Under the pieces are notes generated by a model that did not search any database, was not told the DNA's origin, and saw only the letters and a list, made by a program, of their open reading frames with translations. From assembly GCF_002087235.1 (NCBI RefSeq), contig NZ_MUIO01000043.1, positions 1-50,458 of the forward strand: DNA of 50,458 nucleotides. Direction: 5' to 3'. Shown here piece by piece: positions 12,001 through 19,125 of the stretch; within the stretch, counting starts at the first letter, position 1, and each line of letters opens with the position of its first letter. The stretch comes from Pseudomonas floridensis (GTDB taxonomy: Bacteria; Pseudomonadota; Gammaproteobacteria; Pseudomonadales; Pseudomonadaceae). A program made the position numbers and the translations under genes.

Positions 12001-15000
12001 GCGAACGTTGGTCAGCAACCGGTCGATGCGCACGATCAAGGTTTTATCGCTGATCACCGAACCGGCGGTGTTATCCAGCGTGGTCGCGGCCATCGTGAAG
12101 CCATTGGCGCTGGAGATTTTGCCGCCGCGGTTACTGACTGACGTGAGGTTTTTCAGCAGCAACTGGCCGGGGGCTGATATCTGACCGCCCTGGTTAGTCA
12201 GTACGCCATTGCTCAGGTCGAGACTGACGTCACCGTTACCGTACAACCGGCCGTCGTTGGTCTGGTCCAGACCTGTTACTACAGCGGTCAGCGCCATGGC
12301 GCTGGCAATACGGCCCGCATCACTGTTGTTGACCAGTCCGGCGTTGAGTTCAAGCGTACCGGTGCTGATCAGACGCCCGTCCTGATGGTTGTCGAAGGCA
12401 CCGGTATTCAGCACCAGACCTTTGCTGGCGATACGCCCGCTCTGACTGTTGTCGAGACTGGCGCTGGTGACCGTAAGGGTTGCATCACTTAGGATTTGCC
12501 CACCCTGGTTGACCACGGCAGCATCACTTTTCAGAACTGAAACGCTAGCACTGGTCACGCTACCACCGGTATTGGCCAGAGAAGCGGCCTTCAGGTTCAG
12601 CGTGCCATCACTGCGCAGCCCACCCTGATTGTTGTCAAGCGCCCCGGTCAGGGTCAGGCCCAGCGTACTTTTCGCGTAAACACTGCCAGCGCCCGTATTG
12701 CTCAGTTGGCCCAGATTCAGCTGCACGTCCTGCTGCCCGGACACCACACCGCTCTGGTTATTCAGGGTATCGGCTGTCAGCAGCAGAGCGCCGTTGGCCA
12801 GCAGGCGGCCTTCTTCGCGGTTGTCGAAATCGCCGAGGGTGGCGGTCAGGGTGCTCAGGCTGGATAGCTCGGCGTTACGGTTGTCGAGCGTTGCGGCACT
12901 CAGGTTCACGCCGTTGGCGGAGATCTTGCCGCGCAGGTTGGTCAGCCACTGATTGATGCGCACGACGAGCGCTTTGTCGCTGAGCAGCGAACCCTTGGTG
13001 TTGTCCAGCGATGTGGCTGCGAGCGTGAAGCCATTGGCGCTGGAGATTTCGCCGCTCTGGTTATTGACCGAGGTAAGATTTTTCAGCAGCAACTGGCCCG
13101 GCGCGTTGATCAGGCCGCCCTGATTGATCAGTACGCCGTTACTCAGGTCGAGGCTGACATCGCTGTTGCTGTACAACTGGCCGTCGCGGGTTTGATTCAG
13201 TCCGGTGACGACAGCGGTCAGCGCCATGGCGCTGGCGATTCGACCGGCATCGCTATTGTTGACCAGCCCCGCATTCAGCTGGAGAGCACCGGTACTGGTC
13301 AGGCGACCGTCCTGCTGGTTGTCAAAGGTGCCAGTGCTGAGCACCAGCCCCTTACTGGCGATGCGTCCGCTATGACTGTTATCGAGGCTGCCACTGATAA
13401 GCGTCAGTTGTGCATCGCTGAGGATCTGCCCGCCCCGGTTGATCACCCCGTCATTAATCCTGATCGACGCGACCCCGGCGCTGCTGATACTGCCCGTGCG
13501 GTTGGCCAGTGAGGCTGCAGCGGTGGTCAGTGAACCGTCGCTGCGCAGCACGCCCTGATCATTGTTCAACGTCCCGCTTAGGGTCAGGTCGAGACTGTTT
13601 TTAGCGTAAACGCTGCCGCCAGCGGTATTGGTCAGTTGCCCCAGATTCAGTTGTACACCCTGCTGCCCGGACACAATCCCGCTCAGGTTATTCAAGCCAT
13701 CCGCAGTCAACAGCAGCGCGCCGTTGGCCAGCAGGTGGCCTTTTTCGCGGTTATCGAACTGGCCGATGTTGGCCGTCAGACTGCCAAGGCTGGACAACTC
13801 GGCATTGCGGTTGTCCAGCGTTGCGGCGCTCAAATTGACGCCATTGGCGGAAATCTGCCCGCGCAGGTTGGTCAGCAATTGATTGATGCGCACGACCAGC
13901 GCTTTGTCGCTGATTAGCGCCCCGTCAGTGTTATCCAGCGAAGTGGCCGCCAGCGTAAAGCCGTTGGCGCTGGAGATCTTGCCGCTCTGGTTGTTGACGA
14001 CGTTGAGGTTTTTCAGCAGCAACTGACCGGGCGCGGTTATTTGCCCGCTCTGGTTGTTCAGCAGACCATTGTTCATGTCGAGGCTGACGTCACTGTTGCT
14101 GTACAGGCGGCCATCGTTAGTCTGGTTGAGACCGGTCACCGCAGCGGTCAAAGCCATTGCGCTGGCAATACGCCCGGCAGCGCTGTTGTCGACCGGCCCC
14201 GCCGTCAGGCGCATGGCCCCGGTACTGGACAGGCTACCGCCCTGCTGGTTAGTGAACGTGCCGGTGTTCAGCACCACACCATTGCCCGCGATACGACCGC
14301 GCTGGCTGTTGTCGAGACTTCCACTGCTGAGCGTCAGTTGTGCATCAGTGACAATCTGCCCGCCCTGATTGACGACTGCGCCGTTGAAGTTGAGCATGCC
14401 TGTTCCGGCGCTGGTCACACTGCCATTGGTGTTGGCCAGACCGGCTGCTTTAAGGTCAATGGTGCCGTCACTGCGCACCACGCCCTGATCGTTTGCCAAC
14501 ACGCCGCCAAGCGTCAGATTCAACGCGTCTTTGGCGTAAAGGCTGCCACCGCCGGTATTGGTCAGTTGCCCCAGGTTCAGTTGCACGCCCTGCTGCCCGG
14601 ACACAATCCCGCTCAGGTTATTCAGGCTATCCGCAGTCAACAGCAAAGCGCCGTTGGCCAGCAGCCGGCCTTTTTCACGGTTATCGAACTGGCCGATGTT
14701 GGCTGTCAGGCTGCCGAGGCTGGAGATTTCAGCATTGCGGTTGTTCAGTGAGGCGGCTGTCAGTTCAAGACCGGTCGCGGATACCAGCCCGCGCAGGTTG
14801 GTCAGCAACTGATTGATACGCACGATCAGCGCTTTGTCGCTGATTACCGAACCGTCAGTGTTATCCAGTAAAGTGGCTGCCAGCGTAAAGCCGTTGGCGC
14901 TGGATATCTTGCCGCTCTGGTTGTTGATGACGTTGAGGTTTTCCAGCAGCAACTGACCGGGAGCGCTGATCAGACCTCCCTGGTTGTTCAGCACACCATT

Positions 15001-17235
15001 GCGCAGATCAAGGCTGACATCACTGTTGCCATACAAACGGCCATCATTGGTCTGATCAAGTCCGGTGACCACGGCGGTCAAGGCCATGGCGCTGGCGATG
15101 CGTCCCGCTTCACCGTTGTTGACCTGAGCCGCGTTGAGCTGGAGCGTGCCGGTGCTCGACAGATTTCCGCTGCGCTGGTTGTCGAAGGCGCCGGTGTTCA
15201 CGACGACATCTCTGCCAGCAATCCGGCCGCTCTGACTGTTATCCAGCGAACCGCTGTTCAGCGTCAGGCTGGCATCGCTCAGAATTTGCCCACCCTGATT
15301 GACGACTGCACCACCGCTGGTGATTGAGCCCATACCGGCGCTGATGACGCTGCCGCCAGTGCTGGCCAGTGAGGCGGCATGCAACTCGAGCGTCCCATCG
15401 CTGCGCAATACGCCCTGATTGTTGTTCACGGCCCCGGTAACGTTCAGACCCAGACTGTTTTTGCCGTAAACACTGCCTCCACTGGTGTTGGTCAGTTGCC
15501 CCAGTGTCAGCTGTACATTTTGCTGTCCGGCAACCGATCCGGTGTTCTGGTTGTCCAGCGTGTCCGCAGTCAGTTGCAGAATACCGTTGGCCAGAAAGCG
15601 GCCACTGCTGCTGTTGTCGAACCGGCCAACCGTGGCCGTCAGGTTGCCCAGGCTGGAAATCTCCGCCGTGCGGTTGTCCAGCGTGGCAGCACTGAGCAAT
15701 AGATCACCGGAAGAACTGATGATGCCCAGCTGATTGAGCAACTGTTCGGGGATACGCGCAGTCAGCACTGCGCCGCTGGACAGCTTGCCCTGCTGGCTGT
15801 TGTCCAGCGCATTGGCGGTAACGGTCAGGTTGCCGCTGCTGCTGATCAGGCCATTCTGTGCGTTGAGCACCTGAGAGGCATTGATATCTGCGCTGCCACC
15901 CTGGCTAAGAATCCGGCCGGACTGGCGGTTATCGACGACAGCGGCTGCGATACGCGTGCTGGCCTGCCCGTTCAGTGTGGCGCCCTGGTTGCTCAGGGTC
16001 TGGGTGATGGTGGCTTGCAGGGCACGGCTGGCAGTGATGCTTGCGCTGTTGGTGAGGCCGTTGGCCGACAGCGTGATATCACCCGACGCGTTGCGGCTGT
16101 TGTCGGCATTGACGCCGGCTTCGATAACGGCCGAGTTGCGCAGTTGACCACCTGCTGAAAGGCTCAGTGCATCACGTGCGGCGACGTTCTGCCGGGTGGT
16201 GAGATCCCCGGCAGTGGTCATCGCCAGGGAAGACCCTGCGTACACGGAGCCGTTGACCTCGGCCGTGTTCGCTTTGACGTTGACCGCACCGCTGGCCGCC
16301 GCCTGCATCACGTTCAGATGGCCATTGGCATCGATCTGGATATCGCCGCCACTGGCCGCCAGATTACCGGCGAGCCTGACGCCGACGCCCGCCTCAGTAC
16401 CCACCAGTCGAATGGCACCGGCGTACATGCCGCCAAGGGCCGAGCTATCGATCGCCAGTTCCGGCTTGCTGCTGCCGTCGTCTGCCAGTGCCGTCGGGTT
16501 CAGGGTCTGTGCATCGACGTCGTTGCGACCGGTGATGACGTTGAGGCGCTTGGCGTGCAGTTCGGCATTGATCTTCGCGCTGCGGGTGATGATGTCGAAC
16601 TGGTCGACGTTGTCGGCGTTCAGCCCCGCGCCGTCAATCGAGATGCTGCCGCCCTGAACGTTGAAGCGCTGCAGTTGACCGTTGGCGTCCAGAACCGGCT
16701 TGCCGGTAGTCAACGTGACCTGCGGCGTATTGATGAAACCGCAACCGTTGCAACTGATGCCATACGGGTTGGCGACGATGACTCGCGCCGTCTGTCCCGC
16801 TACTTCCGTATACCCCCTCAACTGACTGGCATGAGCGCCGACCACTTCGTTGAGAATCGTGCTGGCTGCCGTGCCACGCAGGTTGGAGTTGCCGACAATG
16901 ATGCCGCCCAGTTGGGTACTCTGGGTTTGGTTCGTCGAGTTGTTGAGGATGACGCCCTGACTCTCGACGTTGTACTGCTGGAACTGGTTGTGCGAGAGGC
17001 CACTGGCATTGGGCGTGGCGATGTTGATGATCGGCACGCCATTGCCCGCCTGGCCCAGCGTGGTTCCCGGCCCGCTCACTGCAATGCCTTCGGCCTGGAC
17101 CAGCAGTGGCTGCCAGAACAGCGCGTTGGCCAGAATCAGCGCAAGGCCACGCTTGGGCATTCCCCAGAAATGCTGACGCTCGGTCAACGCCGCGGAAGGC
17201 TGACGGGCGAGCAGAGCCAACTGGTGAACGTCCAT
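1..17235 (-). CDS. Giant filamentous hemagglutinin / CdiA-like TpsA exoprotein (3' end outside window)
   Basis: Secreted two-partner-secretion exoprotein, predicted to form a long beta-helix on the cell surface for adhesion or contact-dependent inhibition. One minus-strand frame stays open from ATG 17235 to the left edge, giving 5745 codons without the C-terminus. The ATG follows GAGG about 8 nt upstream. Residues 1-50 are an extended signal peptide (HFWGMPKRGLALILANALFW core). Residues about 52-180 are the TPS secretion domain, with NPYGISCNGCGFIN near 154-168. Residues about 310-3935 are beta-helix rungs of roughly 20-23 residues with an LDNxxG core, including a 930-bp repeat array. Next come a Ser/Thr/Gln-rich linker and a YDPEVSAKRLGDGLYEQRL-type segment near 4507-4530. 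FHA-2-type AGxDxxLxA repeats with Ser/Lys-rich inserts follow. The view ends in YEITRDDEHRTDLY, as in CdiA proteins just before the pretoxin/toxin region. It is probably co-transcribed with the tpsB gene 40 bp upstream. Family is certain; an inhibition role is inferred because the toxin end is not visible. Confidence 0.93.
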   Translation of the reverse strand, partial: MDVHQLALLARQPSAALTERQHFWGMPKRGLALILANALFWQPLLVQAEGIAVSGPGTTLGQAGNGVPIINIATPNASGLSHNQFQQYNVESQGVILNNSTNQTQSTQLGGIIVGNSNLRGTAASTILNEVVGAHASQLRGYTEVAGQTARVIVANPYGISCNGCGFINTPQVTLTTGKPVLDANGQLQRFNVQGGSISIDGAGLNADNVDQFDIITRSAKINAELHAKRLNVITGRNDVDAQTLNPTALADDGSSKPELAIDSSALGGMYAGAIRLVGTEAGVGVRLAGNLAASGGDIQIDANGHLNVMQAAASGAVNVKANTAEVNGSVYAGSSLAMTTAGDLTTRQNVAARDALSLSAGGQLRNSAVIEAGVNADNSRNASGDITLSANGLTNSASITASRALQATITQTLSNQGATLNGQASTRIAAAVVDNRQSGRILSQGGSADINASQVLNAQNGLISSSGNLTVTANALDNSQQGKLSSGAVLTARIPEQLLNQLGIISSSGDLLLSAATLDNRTAEISSLGNLTATVGRFDNSSSGRFLANGILQLTADTLDNQNTGSVAGQQNVQLTLGQLTNTSGGSVYGKNSLGLNVTGAVNNNQGVLRSDGTLELHAASLASTGGSVISAGMGSITSGGAVVNQGGQILSDASLTLNSGSLDNSQSGRIAGRDVVVNTGAFDNQRSGNLSSTGTLQLNAAQVNNGEAGRIASAMALTAVVTGLDQTNDGRLYGNSDVSLDLRNGVLNNQGGLISAPGQLLLENLNVINNQSGKISSANGFTLAATLLDNTDGSVISDKALIVRINQLLTNLRGLVSATGLELTAASLNNRNAEISSLGSLTANIGQFDNREKGRLLANGALLLTADSLNNLSGIVSGQQGVQLNLGQLTNTGGGSLYAKDALNLTLGGVLANDQGVVRSDGTIDLKAAGLANTNGSVTSAGTGMLNFNGAVVNQGGQIVTDAQLTLSSGSLDNSQRGRIAGNGVVLNTGTFTNQQGGSLSSTGAMRLTAGPVDNSAAGRIASAMALTAAVTGLNQTNDGRLYSNSDVSLDMNNGLLNNQSGQITAPGQLLLKNLNVVNNQSGKISSANGFTLAATSLDNTDGALISDKALVVRINQLLTNLRGQISANGVNLSAATLDNRNAELSSLGSLTANIGQFDNREKGHLLANGALLLTADGLNNLSGIVSGQQGVQLNLGQLTNTAGGSVYAKNSLDLTLSGTLNNDQGVLRSDGSLTTAAASLANRTGSISSAGVASIRINDGVINRGGQILSDAQLTLISGSLDNSHSGRIASKGLVLSTGTFDNQQDGRLTSTGALQLNAGLVNNSDAGRIASAMALTAVVTGLNQTRDGQLYSNSDVSLDLSNGVLINQGGLINAPGQLLLKNLTSVNNQSGEISSANGFTLAATSLDNTKGSLLSDKALVVRINQWLTNLRGKISANGVNLSAATLDNRNAELSSLSTLTATLGDFDNREEGRLLANGALLLTADTLNNQSGVVSGQQDVQLNLGQLSNTGAGSVYAKSTLGLTLTGALDNNQGGLRSDGTLNLKAASLANTGGSVTSASVSVLKSDAAVVNQGGQILSDATLTVTSASLDNSQSGRIASKGLVLNTGAFDNHQDGRLISTGTLELNAGLVNNSDAGRIASAMALTAVVTGLDQTNDGRLYGNGDVSLDLSNGVLTNQGGQISAPGQLLLKNLTSVSNRGGKISSANGFTMAATTLDNTAGSVISDKTLIVRIDRLLTNVRGLISATGVELSAATLDNRNAELSSLGNLTATVGQFDNSGKGRLLANGALLLTADNLDNQGAGAVSGQQEVQLTLGQLTNTGSGSVYAKNKLGLTVSGALNNNQGLVRSAGTLDVNAASLANTVGSITSSGVSVLNVDGAVVNRGGQMLSDSTLSLTSASLDNSQNGRIAGEGVKLDTGTFDNQQGGRLTSTGTLKINAGLVNNGDAGRIASAMALTAVVTGLDQSNDGRLYGNADVSLDLSKGVLNNQGGLITAPGQLLLKNLTSVDNQNGEISSAHGFTLAATSLDNTAGSVLSDNALVVRVDRLLSNLRGLVSSNGIDLAAGELSNNSGSVSSDADLLLNVTGTLSNQNGELTSAGTTTLNALSLSNAKGQVMADRFLKLVIIDAIDNQAGTLGAGKGADIRAVSLDNRQAGALVTDGQLDLKLTGALDNRASGSLQAKGLMNLTSQTLDNRGGRIAAQNLLVLRSSSVDNRGGAIRAENGMQLFVDALDNSQTGLSTAQKGLINSNAGLELVGTRLDNQNGLLNAAGLMQLQADSVLNGSGRIASQADMVATIGALTQQGGELVAQGNLTLTGNTLDNQSGGLVGSTKALKIDVADIDNKAGELSSQIGVEIIAQTLDNSNAGKVLAGTALGLKVARVINLTKGLLFGNTLRLDGTRLDNAGGTLASQQDLNIILSDALDNSGGLLSSESAMTVSAASLQNASGSVSSADALNVITTGALSNQAGSITTDAALTLTSASMDNSKAGKLSGKGATQVTTGTFDNSQGGRLTSSDTLRLTAGKVINQNAGRIASALALTASVTSLDQQAGELFSNTSLSLDLNNGQLNNQGGLINAPGVLLLKNLNGVANQNGEISSAQAFTVNASSLDNSGGKLLSSQALTLVVNKALNNIKGNISSAALSINSDSLDNTEGMISSRAGLDVTVNTALTNAKGTLIGDGNVNLSAATADNRLGQLASKQNLDARIGNLQQQSGQMLAQGTLTLRGDALDNRQNGFIGATQALAITVTNIDNRGGELSSQDTMTLTGQQLNNSDKGQVLAQKALNLNIAQTTNRGTGLLSSQAGLTLIGSSLDNTAGAMSALKALSIDLSAALDNSQGLISGEDILTLKAGSLTNTAGSVSSAGTLTLDSTGAIGNQGGKLVTDGALALKSASLDNSQRGNISGKGLLTLKTGNFDNSQNGRVSSSDRLELTSEQLTNSGGSIGSSQALTASVSRLSQLGGKLFSNTSLSLDLNNGQLDNQNGLINAPGALVLNNVNEVLNQNGEISSAQAFTVNAQQLNNNGGKLLSNQLLTLRIARALSNVKGLIAAAGVDAVVNTLDNTGATLTSRNDLGLTVTGLLTNRDNGLINAAQALKVGAASLDNQNGQVLGGTSLTLNATSINNTARGLINSTGALNLTAGSLDSGTGGEVSAARDMTLVLNALSLNGGRVMGDAGLSIDMVGNDLNNFGGLITADGSLTFSRIRDLNNQSGEVSSAKSFTFSGRTLDNSSGKLISSNVLTLSAINLLNYNGLISGWQGLNVSGNRLDNRNSGTLSSRSGSLVTTLTGELLNGGNGALVSQNAMTVTADSLDNSGGILSSGTGQTLSVAGLLNNSQNGLIDSGAGLAIKASALSNAAGNLTAQQDFSFEGSSLDNSAGNLSSRGAMTLDLLGSLTNTSGKLASGGTLLLRRSAAINNQAGQLISQSLMTLNTSGQLDNRNRGTVASNNTLAVAASGSVLNDADGLIYSQNADARVQTASLSNVRGTVQSVGALSVDVASTVDNQNGRIIAQNGDLNLSAVNLYSQGGVLSSLQGLFTANVVGVLKNGYDANRQGGVIQAQRLNLTALSSFDNYGGRVSARTGEALINTASFDNRNGGLYGKGLVRVTGGNFDNSGDNDGQIAGGQVELNLSGALNNRFGIIESDSTLAVTAASLDNQTGQLRALGGGGATNFQIGNLFDNRNGTLESANSDLILNAGSFFNGGGSLLHTGNGTFDVATANVSGAGGSIVTRGGLTLNADSWSNSNVIQAGRLNINVNNFSQTASGQLLASSSFVGNGGTWSNEGLIASDGSLSLNLGGTYGGNGRLSSAGTLGLSAAQVNLNAASTIAGGGDTSVSVGGQLSNIGRLTSATNLTVNAGSINNQGTLGSGQALTVTTGSLVNDRGLIFSGNNMSLRVSSLNNSYANIYSLGNLSIDRNGQGALADSLVNSSATIQSDGGMSLAASTIQNIRAILTTSNGGIYTAMIVEGACNREFYNNDCSGKATHTWDITQREKLEVTAASAASGIIAGGNLSISGGDLFNQSSTIATSGNFTATLNNLNNTGVEASDTETMRSFRSARTSNAGSWTNAAREFTEQYWFTSSGYDANNISGLEAAMAEFIATTETEMPEFRKVTQLSNGDQSYAAIIQAGGAVNVNASNNIGNNVVRAGYSYVSGGSRTDTSAPGSQFSTRITVNQQLPPDLAQQQVNPLSLPGFSLPTGQNGLFRLSGQSGTAATVAQPVGLPQSWTMGSAAVSVAQRERTVSDAQASTIQIGSVGQIANATRELASVTRQSAGVSANASAFDTSTPGAPPIGGLVLPGHTSDSAGVTSVDSVTGIATGNQGSGALLPVQNSGSTVGLPAITSVSSGNSAVQNAGMVQGTQVYKTGQVVKGTQGSLLNAVNQATTGAQSGTTAAVTQVVVNAQGGPVIAPVRSPVATQGSPVTAAVINPVVTQTNPVGTATPTASIQPATAAQASAITPVVSAAAQTVTRVEGLPSSNFVSKPQKYLIETNPVLTELKQFMSSDYLLAGLGYDPEVSAKRLGDGLYEQRLVQQAVVARTGQAFIDGQTSNEAQFKYLMNNAIASKQQLNLAVGVSLSSQQVAALTHDIVWLEEHEVNGEKVLVPVLYMAQADNRLGPTGALIAGNDVSLIAGQNLDNVGTLRAANNLSAAAGNDLVNSGLIEAGNRLDLLAGNDLINKSGGIIAGRDVTLTALRGDVINERTVTSHQSAADDATWRKDFADSAARIEAANDMTLQAGRDVENTGGVLQAGRDLSISAGRDVAIDSAQTEKGQTRGANSSNSTITQLGSTVSAGRDLTAQAGRDINVIASSIDAKRDIAMAATENLTLSSAADEQHSYGKSKKVTEQEDHVGQVSADLKAGGSVALQAGQNLDVIASRISASSNIALDAAQDLTIASAQDESSYFYAKKSKGSFGRSSSKQQEGYDSTNVASVINAGQDLTINATKAADGSVGINGGHDVSVIGSRLLAGNDLILGATNDITVLSGVDEQGAYSKKSKSGSFGLSKSGKTELKTSSTQVASELSAGNDVVVASGKDITLRASNIGAGNDVDLRAGLVDKTGDINLLSANDEASSHSEEYKKKTGLSASGGFLSISSAREAGGQAQSSTSIGSQINAAGDVSLQTERDINIVGSSVNAGANVSLNAGQDVNILAAQSTQSNQDWEKNRQSGIGVSSNANGVTFFAGVDRTKEKNRLEQQSAAASQVRAGEDLIVNATRDINQVGSDLQALNDINLTAGRNIKIDAARESQTVEQQRENSRNGLSASIDHNYGSTKDAISGAGKGEDATSKGSSTLKAVDSTSQFLSGPTGDGKFGNSKQGTSQQVVETTNRASTLDAGNNLNMSASNDVQISGGQLQVGRDINIKGRDITLDAAKGSYSQETSEQKSWSGIHGSSSGGFKLGVGGSSGVARGDQSQGSSTVTVLQAGRDVNLNASNDLNLIGTQAQAERNINLTAGNTLDIKAAQNDSSTENTRKNGGGEAGIAIGPGGIGVYASVNIGKGDLEREGKQQQEAYLYAGNHLGFTSGQDTNIAGATLRGNDVVGRVGRDLNVTSLPDTGRAQGKEFDLSATVVVGFGGSVSGSVGYGQTNGSKNWIEEQTRITAKDKVDIRTENHTQLDGALIASDSGNLKLDTNTLGYSDIAGKDKEHGYYLNVGGSYGTGSSTTQDSTQVGKGDNNKNGWSVEGWNYNKDREQIVRGTVGAGDVVVRSDTAGKDSTAGFFLKPTTAYEITRDDEHRTDLY
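11030..15710 (-). repeat. Five tandem 930-bp repeats inside the hemagglutinin gene
   Basis: Two independent landmarks recur with the same period. The start of CCATGGCGCTGG (or a close variant) lies at 11361, 12294, 13224, 14154 and 15084. The start of the CAGCAACGCGCCGTTGG type lies at 11851, 12781, 13711, 14641 and 15571. Spacing is exactly 930 bp, except 933 bp once for the first landmark, a one-codon insertion. Each unit encodes 310 residues, about 14-15 beta-helix rungs, so the frame is kept. The array spans about five units (roughly residues 509-2069). More diverged relatives of the same segment lie to the left near 8240 and 9471. Edges are approximate because the flanking rungs share the same short consensus. 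Confidence 0.88.
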
Positions 17236-17275
17236 GTTAGTGACCTCGAAACGGAAAAGATGAAAAAAGGCTGAG

Positions 17276-18973
17276 TTACAGGAAGAAATCCACGCGCAAA
17301 TAGATCGGCGATTCACGCTCGATCACGTCGGGACGTTCCAGGGAGTGGGCAAAGGTCACGGACGCAGCGACATGCTGGCCACGGGTAAACAGCTCAAACG
17401 AGTTGCTGGATAACCGGCCATACTGGTCACCGTTGTACCGGTCGCCTCGGATCACGCCCTGGTCGTAGCCGGCGGCTACGCCATACTCGGCAAACACCGG
17501 ACGCAGCCAGTCGAACGTGACCGGGCGGGTCAGACGCACTTCATTGCGCCAATAGCCACCGCTGTCCCCCGACAGAAACTGGTCTTTGTAACCACGCACT
17601 GAAGAGGATCCGCCCAGGCTCTGACGCTGCGGGCTGAACAGCACGTCTTCACTGCGCTGACCGGTGGCCAGGCTGGTGAAACTCAGTTTTTCACCCCACA
17701 ACTGAAACGGGTGCAGGTAACTGACGGTGCCGGTGTACTTGCGATAGCGCGAATCGGCTTCGCCAGGGCCCGGATCATGGCTGCCCTGCGCATCCAGTGC
17801 GCCAATGCCCTGTTGCATGCCCAGATCGATGTTGAGAAAGGCCGAACCGATACGCCGTCCGTGGTTAATGCCGAACTGTGCTTCGGTGATGCGGTTGCTG
17901 CTGAGCGCCAGCTTGCTGTCTTCGACGTAGTTATTGGTGCGCAGGTAAGCCAGCCCGGCGTTGAGCGAGGTTTTGCTCAGCGCATCACGGTGAATGACGC
18001 GCTCGGCGCGAAACTGGTGATTCTGGCTGTCGCCATCCTGCTTGAAATCAATATTGGATGCCTGAGCCACCGAGCGATATTCACTGGTGCTGTACAGATA
18101 GCTGAAGGTCCACCAGCCCCACGGCAGGCTGTAGGACAGCGTGGCGTTGCGGGAAGCTTTTTGACGGTCACTGATCGCATCGTGACCGCCGCGAAAACTG
18201 AACTGATCGGCCAGCCCCAGAGGATTGTCCCACTCAAGTCCGGCGTTCCATTGCTGCTCGCCGGTGCTGCGCTGACCTTCATTGGTGCGGGTGAGGTTGG
18301 CGCGCCATGGCTTTTGCGCGGTGTTCTTGACCACTACGTCGCTGCCACCGACCGCCTGACCGGGCGTGAGCTCCATCTGTGCCTGATTGGACGGTAGCCG
18401 ATTGAGCTGATCGACCATCTGCTCGATCTCGCGCAGATTGACCATCTCGCCTTCGCGCCCCGGAAAGGTCATGGCCAGTTCACGATCCGACAACCCGCTG
18501 TCAGTGGCGCTGCGCAATTTTTCCAGCTTGCCTTCGATGACCAGTACTTGCAGGTCGCCGTTGGACAAATCCTGCTGCGGCAGGTAGGCGCGAGTCGTGA
18601 CCAGACCTTTTTCAATGTAGTGATCGGTAATGACTTTGAGCAGCTCGTTGAGCTGCGCAACACCCAGACATTGACCCAGGTAAGGCTTGATCAAGGCGTC
18701 GCGTTCGGTAGACGACAGCGAGTCGGCCCCCTTGAGTTCGATGCGGTTGATCGTGAAGCAGCGAGTGTCGGCAGGCGCACTCGGTGCAACCGGCTCAGCC
18801 TGCTTGCCGGGCAGATCCTTGAGATCTTCGAGGCGACGGCGTTGCTCCTCGAGCAGACGATCCTGACGATCACGAATGAGGTCTTGCTCGCCGGGCGTGG
18901 TGGCGGCGAAGGCGAACAGTGGAGCCAGAGCAAGCAGTGCCAGCAGGGCCGATCTTGAGGAAAAAAAGTTCAC
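17276..18973 (-). CDS. TpsB outer-membrane transporter (FhaC/ShlB/CdiB family)
   Basis: Omp85-superfamily two-partner secretion pore that exports the adjacent TpsA protein across the outer membrane. The protein has 565 residues, usual for the family. A signal peptide (NFFSSRSALLALLALAPLFAFA) is followed by a charged Gln/Arg/Leu-rich helix, a POTRA domain starting near CFTINRIELKG, and a C-terminal 16-strand-type beta-barrel. The barrel holds the conserved VRGY motif and ends in VDFFL, with a terminal aromatic/hydrophobic signature. The start chosen is GTG 18973, because it directly precedes the signal peptide and has GGGA about 7 nt upstream. A GTG at 18994 would add seven residues in front. 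A good sigma-70 promoter lies about 35 nt upstream. The stop codon is 40 bp from the TpsA start, so the pair is probably one operon. Confidence 0.95.
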   Translation of the reverse strand: MNFFSSRSALLALLALAPLFAFAATTPGEQDLIRDRQDRLLEEQRRRLEDLKDLPGKQAEPVAPSAPADTRCFTINRIELKGADSLSSTERDALIKPYLGQCLGVAQLNELLKVITDHYIEKGLVTTRAYLPQQDLSNGDLQVLVIEGKLEKLRSATDSGLSDRELAMTFPGREGEMVNLREIEQMVDQLNRLPSNQAQMELTPGQAVGGSDVVVKNTAQKPWRANLTRTNEGQRSTGEQQWNAGLEWDNPLGLADQFSFRGGHDAISDRQKASRNATLSYSLPWGWWTFSYLYSTSEYRSVAQASNIDFKQDGDSQNHQFRAERVIHRDALSKTSLNAGLAYLRTNNYVEDSKLALSSNRITEAQFGINHGRRIGSAFLNIDLGMQQGIGALDAQGSHDPGPGEADSRYRKYTGTVSYLHPFQLWGEKLSFTSLATGQRSEDVLFSPQRQSLGGSSSVRGYKDQFLSGDSGGYWRNEVRLTRPVTFDWLRPVFAEYGVAAGYDQGVIRGDRYNGDQYGRLSSNSFELFTRGQHVAASVTFAHSLERPDVIERESPIYLRVDFFL

Positions 18974-19014
18974 GACGCGTCCCTGCAATATCACATTGAT
19001 ATTAAAACGGCGCG

Positions 19015-19043
19015 ATATTAGTTCGCCATCAAACCGGCGTCAA
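19015..19043 (-). promoter_or_regulatory. Sigma-70 promoter of the tpsB-tpsA operon
   Basis: Read on the minus strand, TTGACG (19043-19038) and TAATAT (19020-19015) are separated by exactly 17 bp. Transcription would start near 19008, giving a leader of about 35 nt before GTG 18973. Both hexamers match the consensus at five of six positions. Confidence 0.7.
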
Positions 19044-19125
19044 ATATTTGTATGCTCTTTGTGTTGAACTTGCTACCTGCCCCCCTACCTCTCCACATTG
19101 TGCCTGCATCTGTCCTCCAACCCTT

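Noticed and set aside
1..17235. Many long plus-strand open frames across the hemagglutinin gene, the longest 912 codons at 8812-11550
   Set aside because: They lie in codon register with the minus-strand gene and result from its repeated composition; their translations have no signal peptide, domain or ribosome site, while the minus strand gives a textbook TpsA protein.
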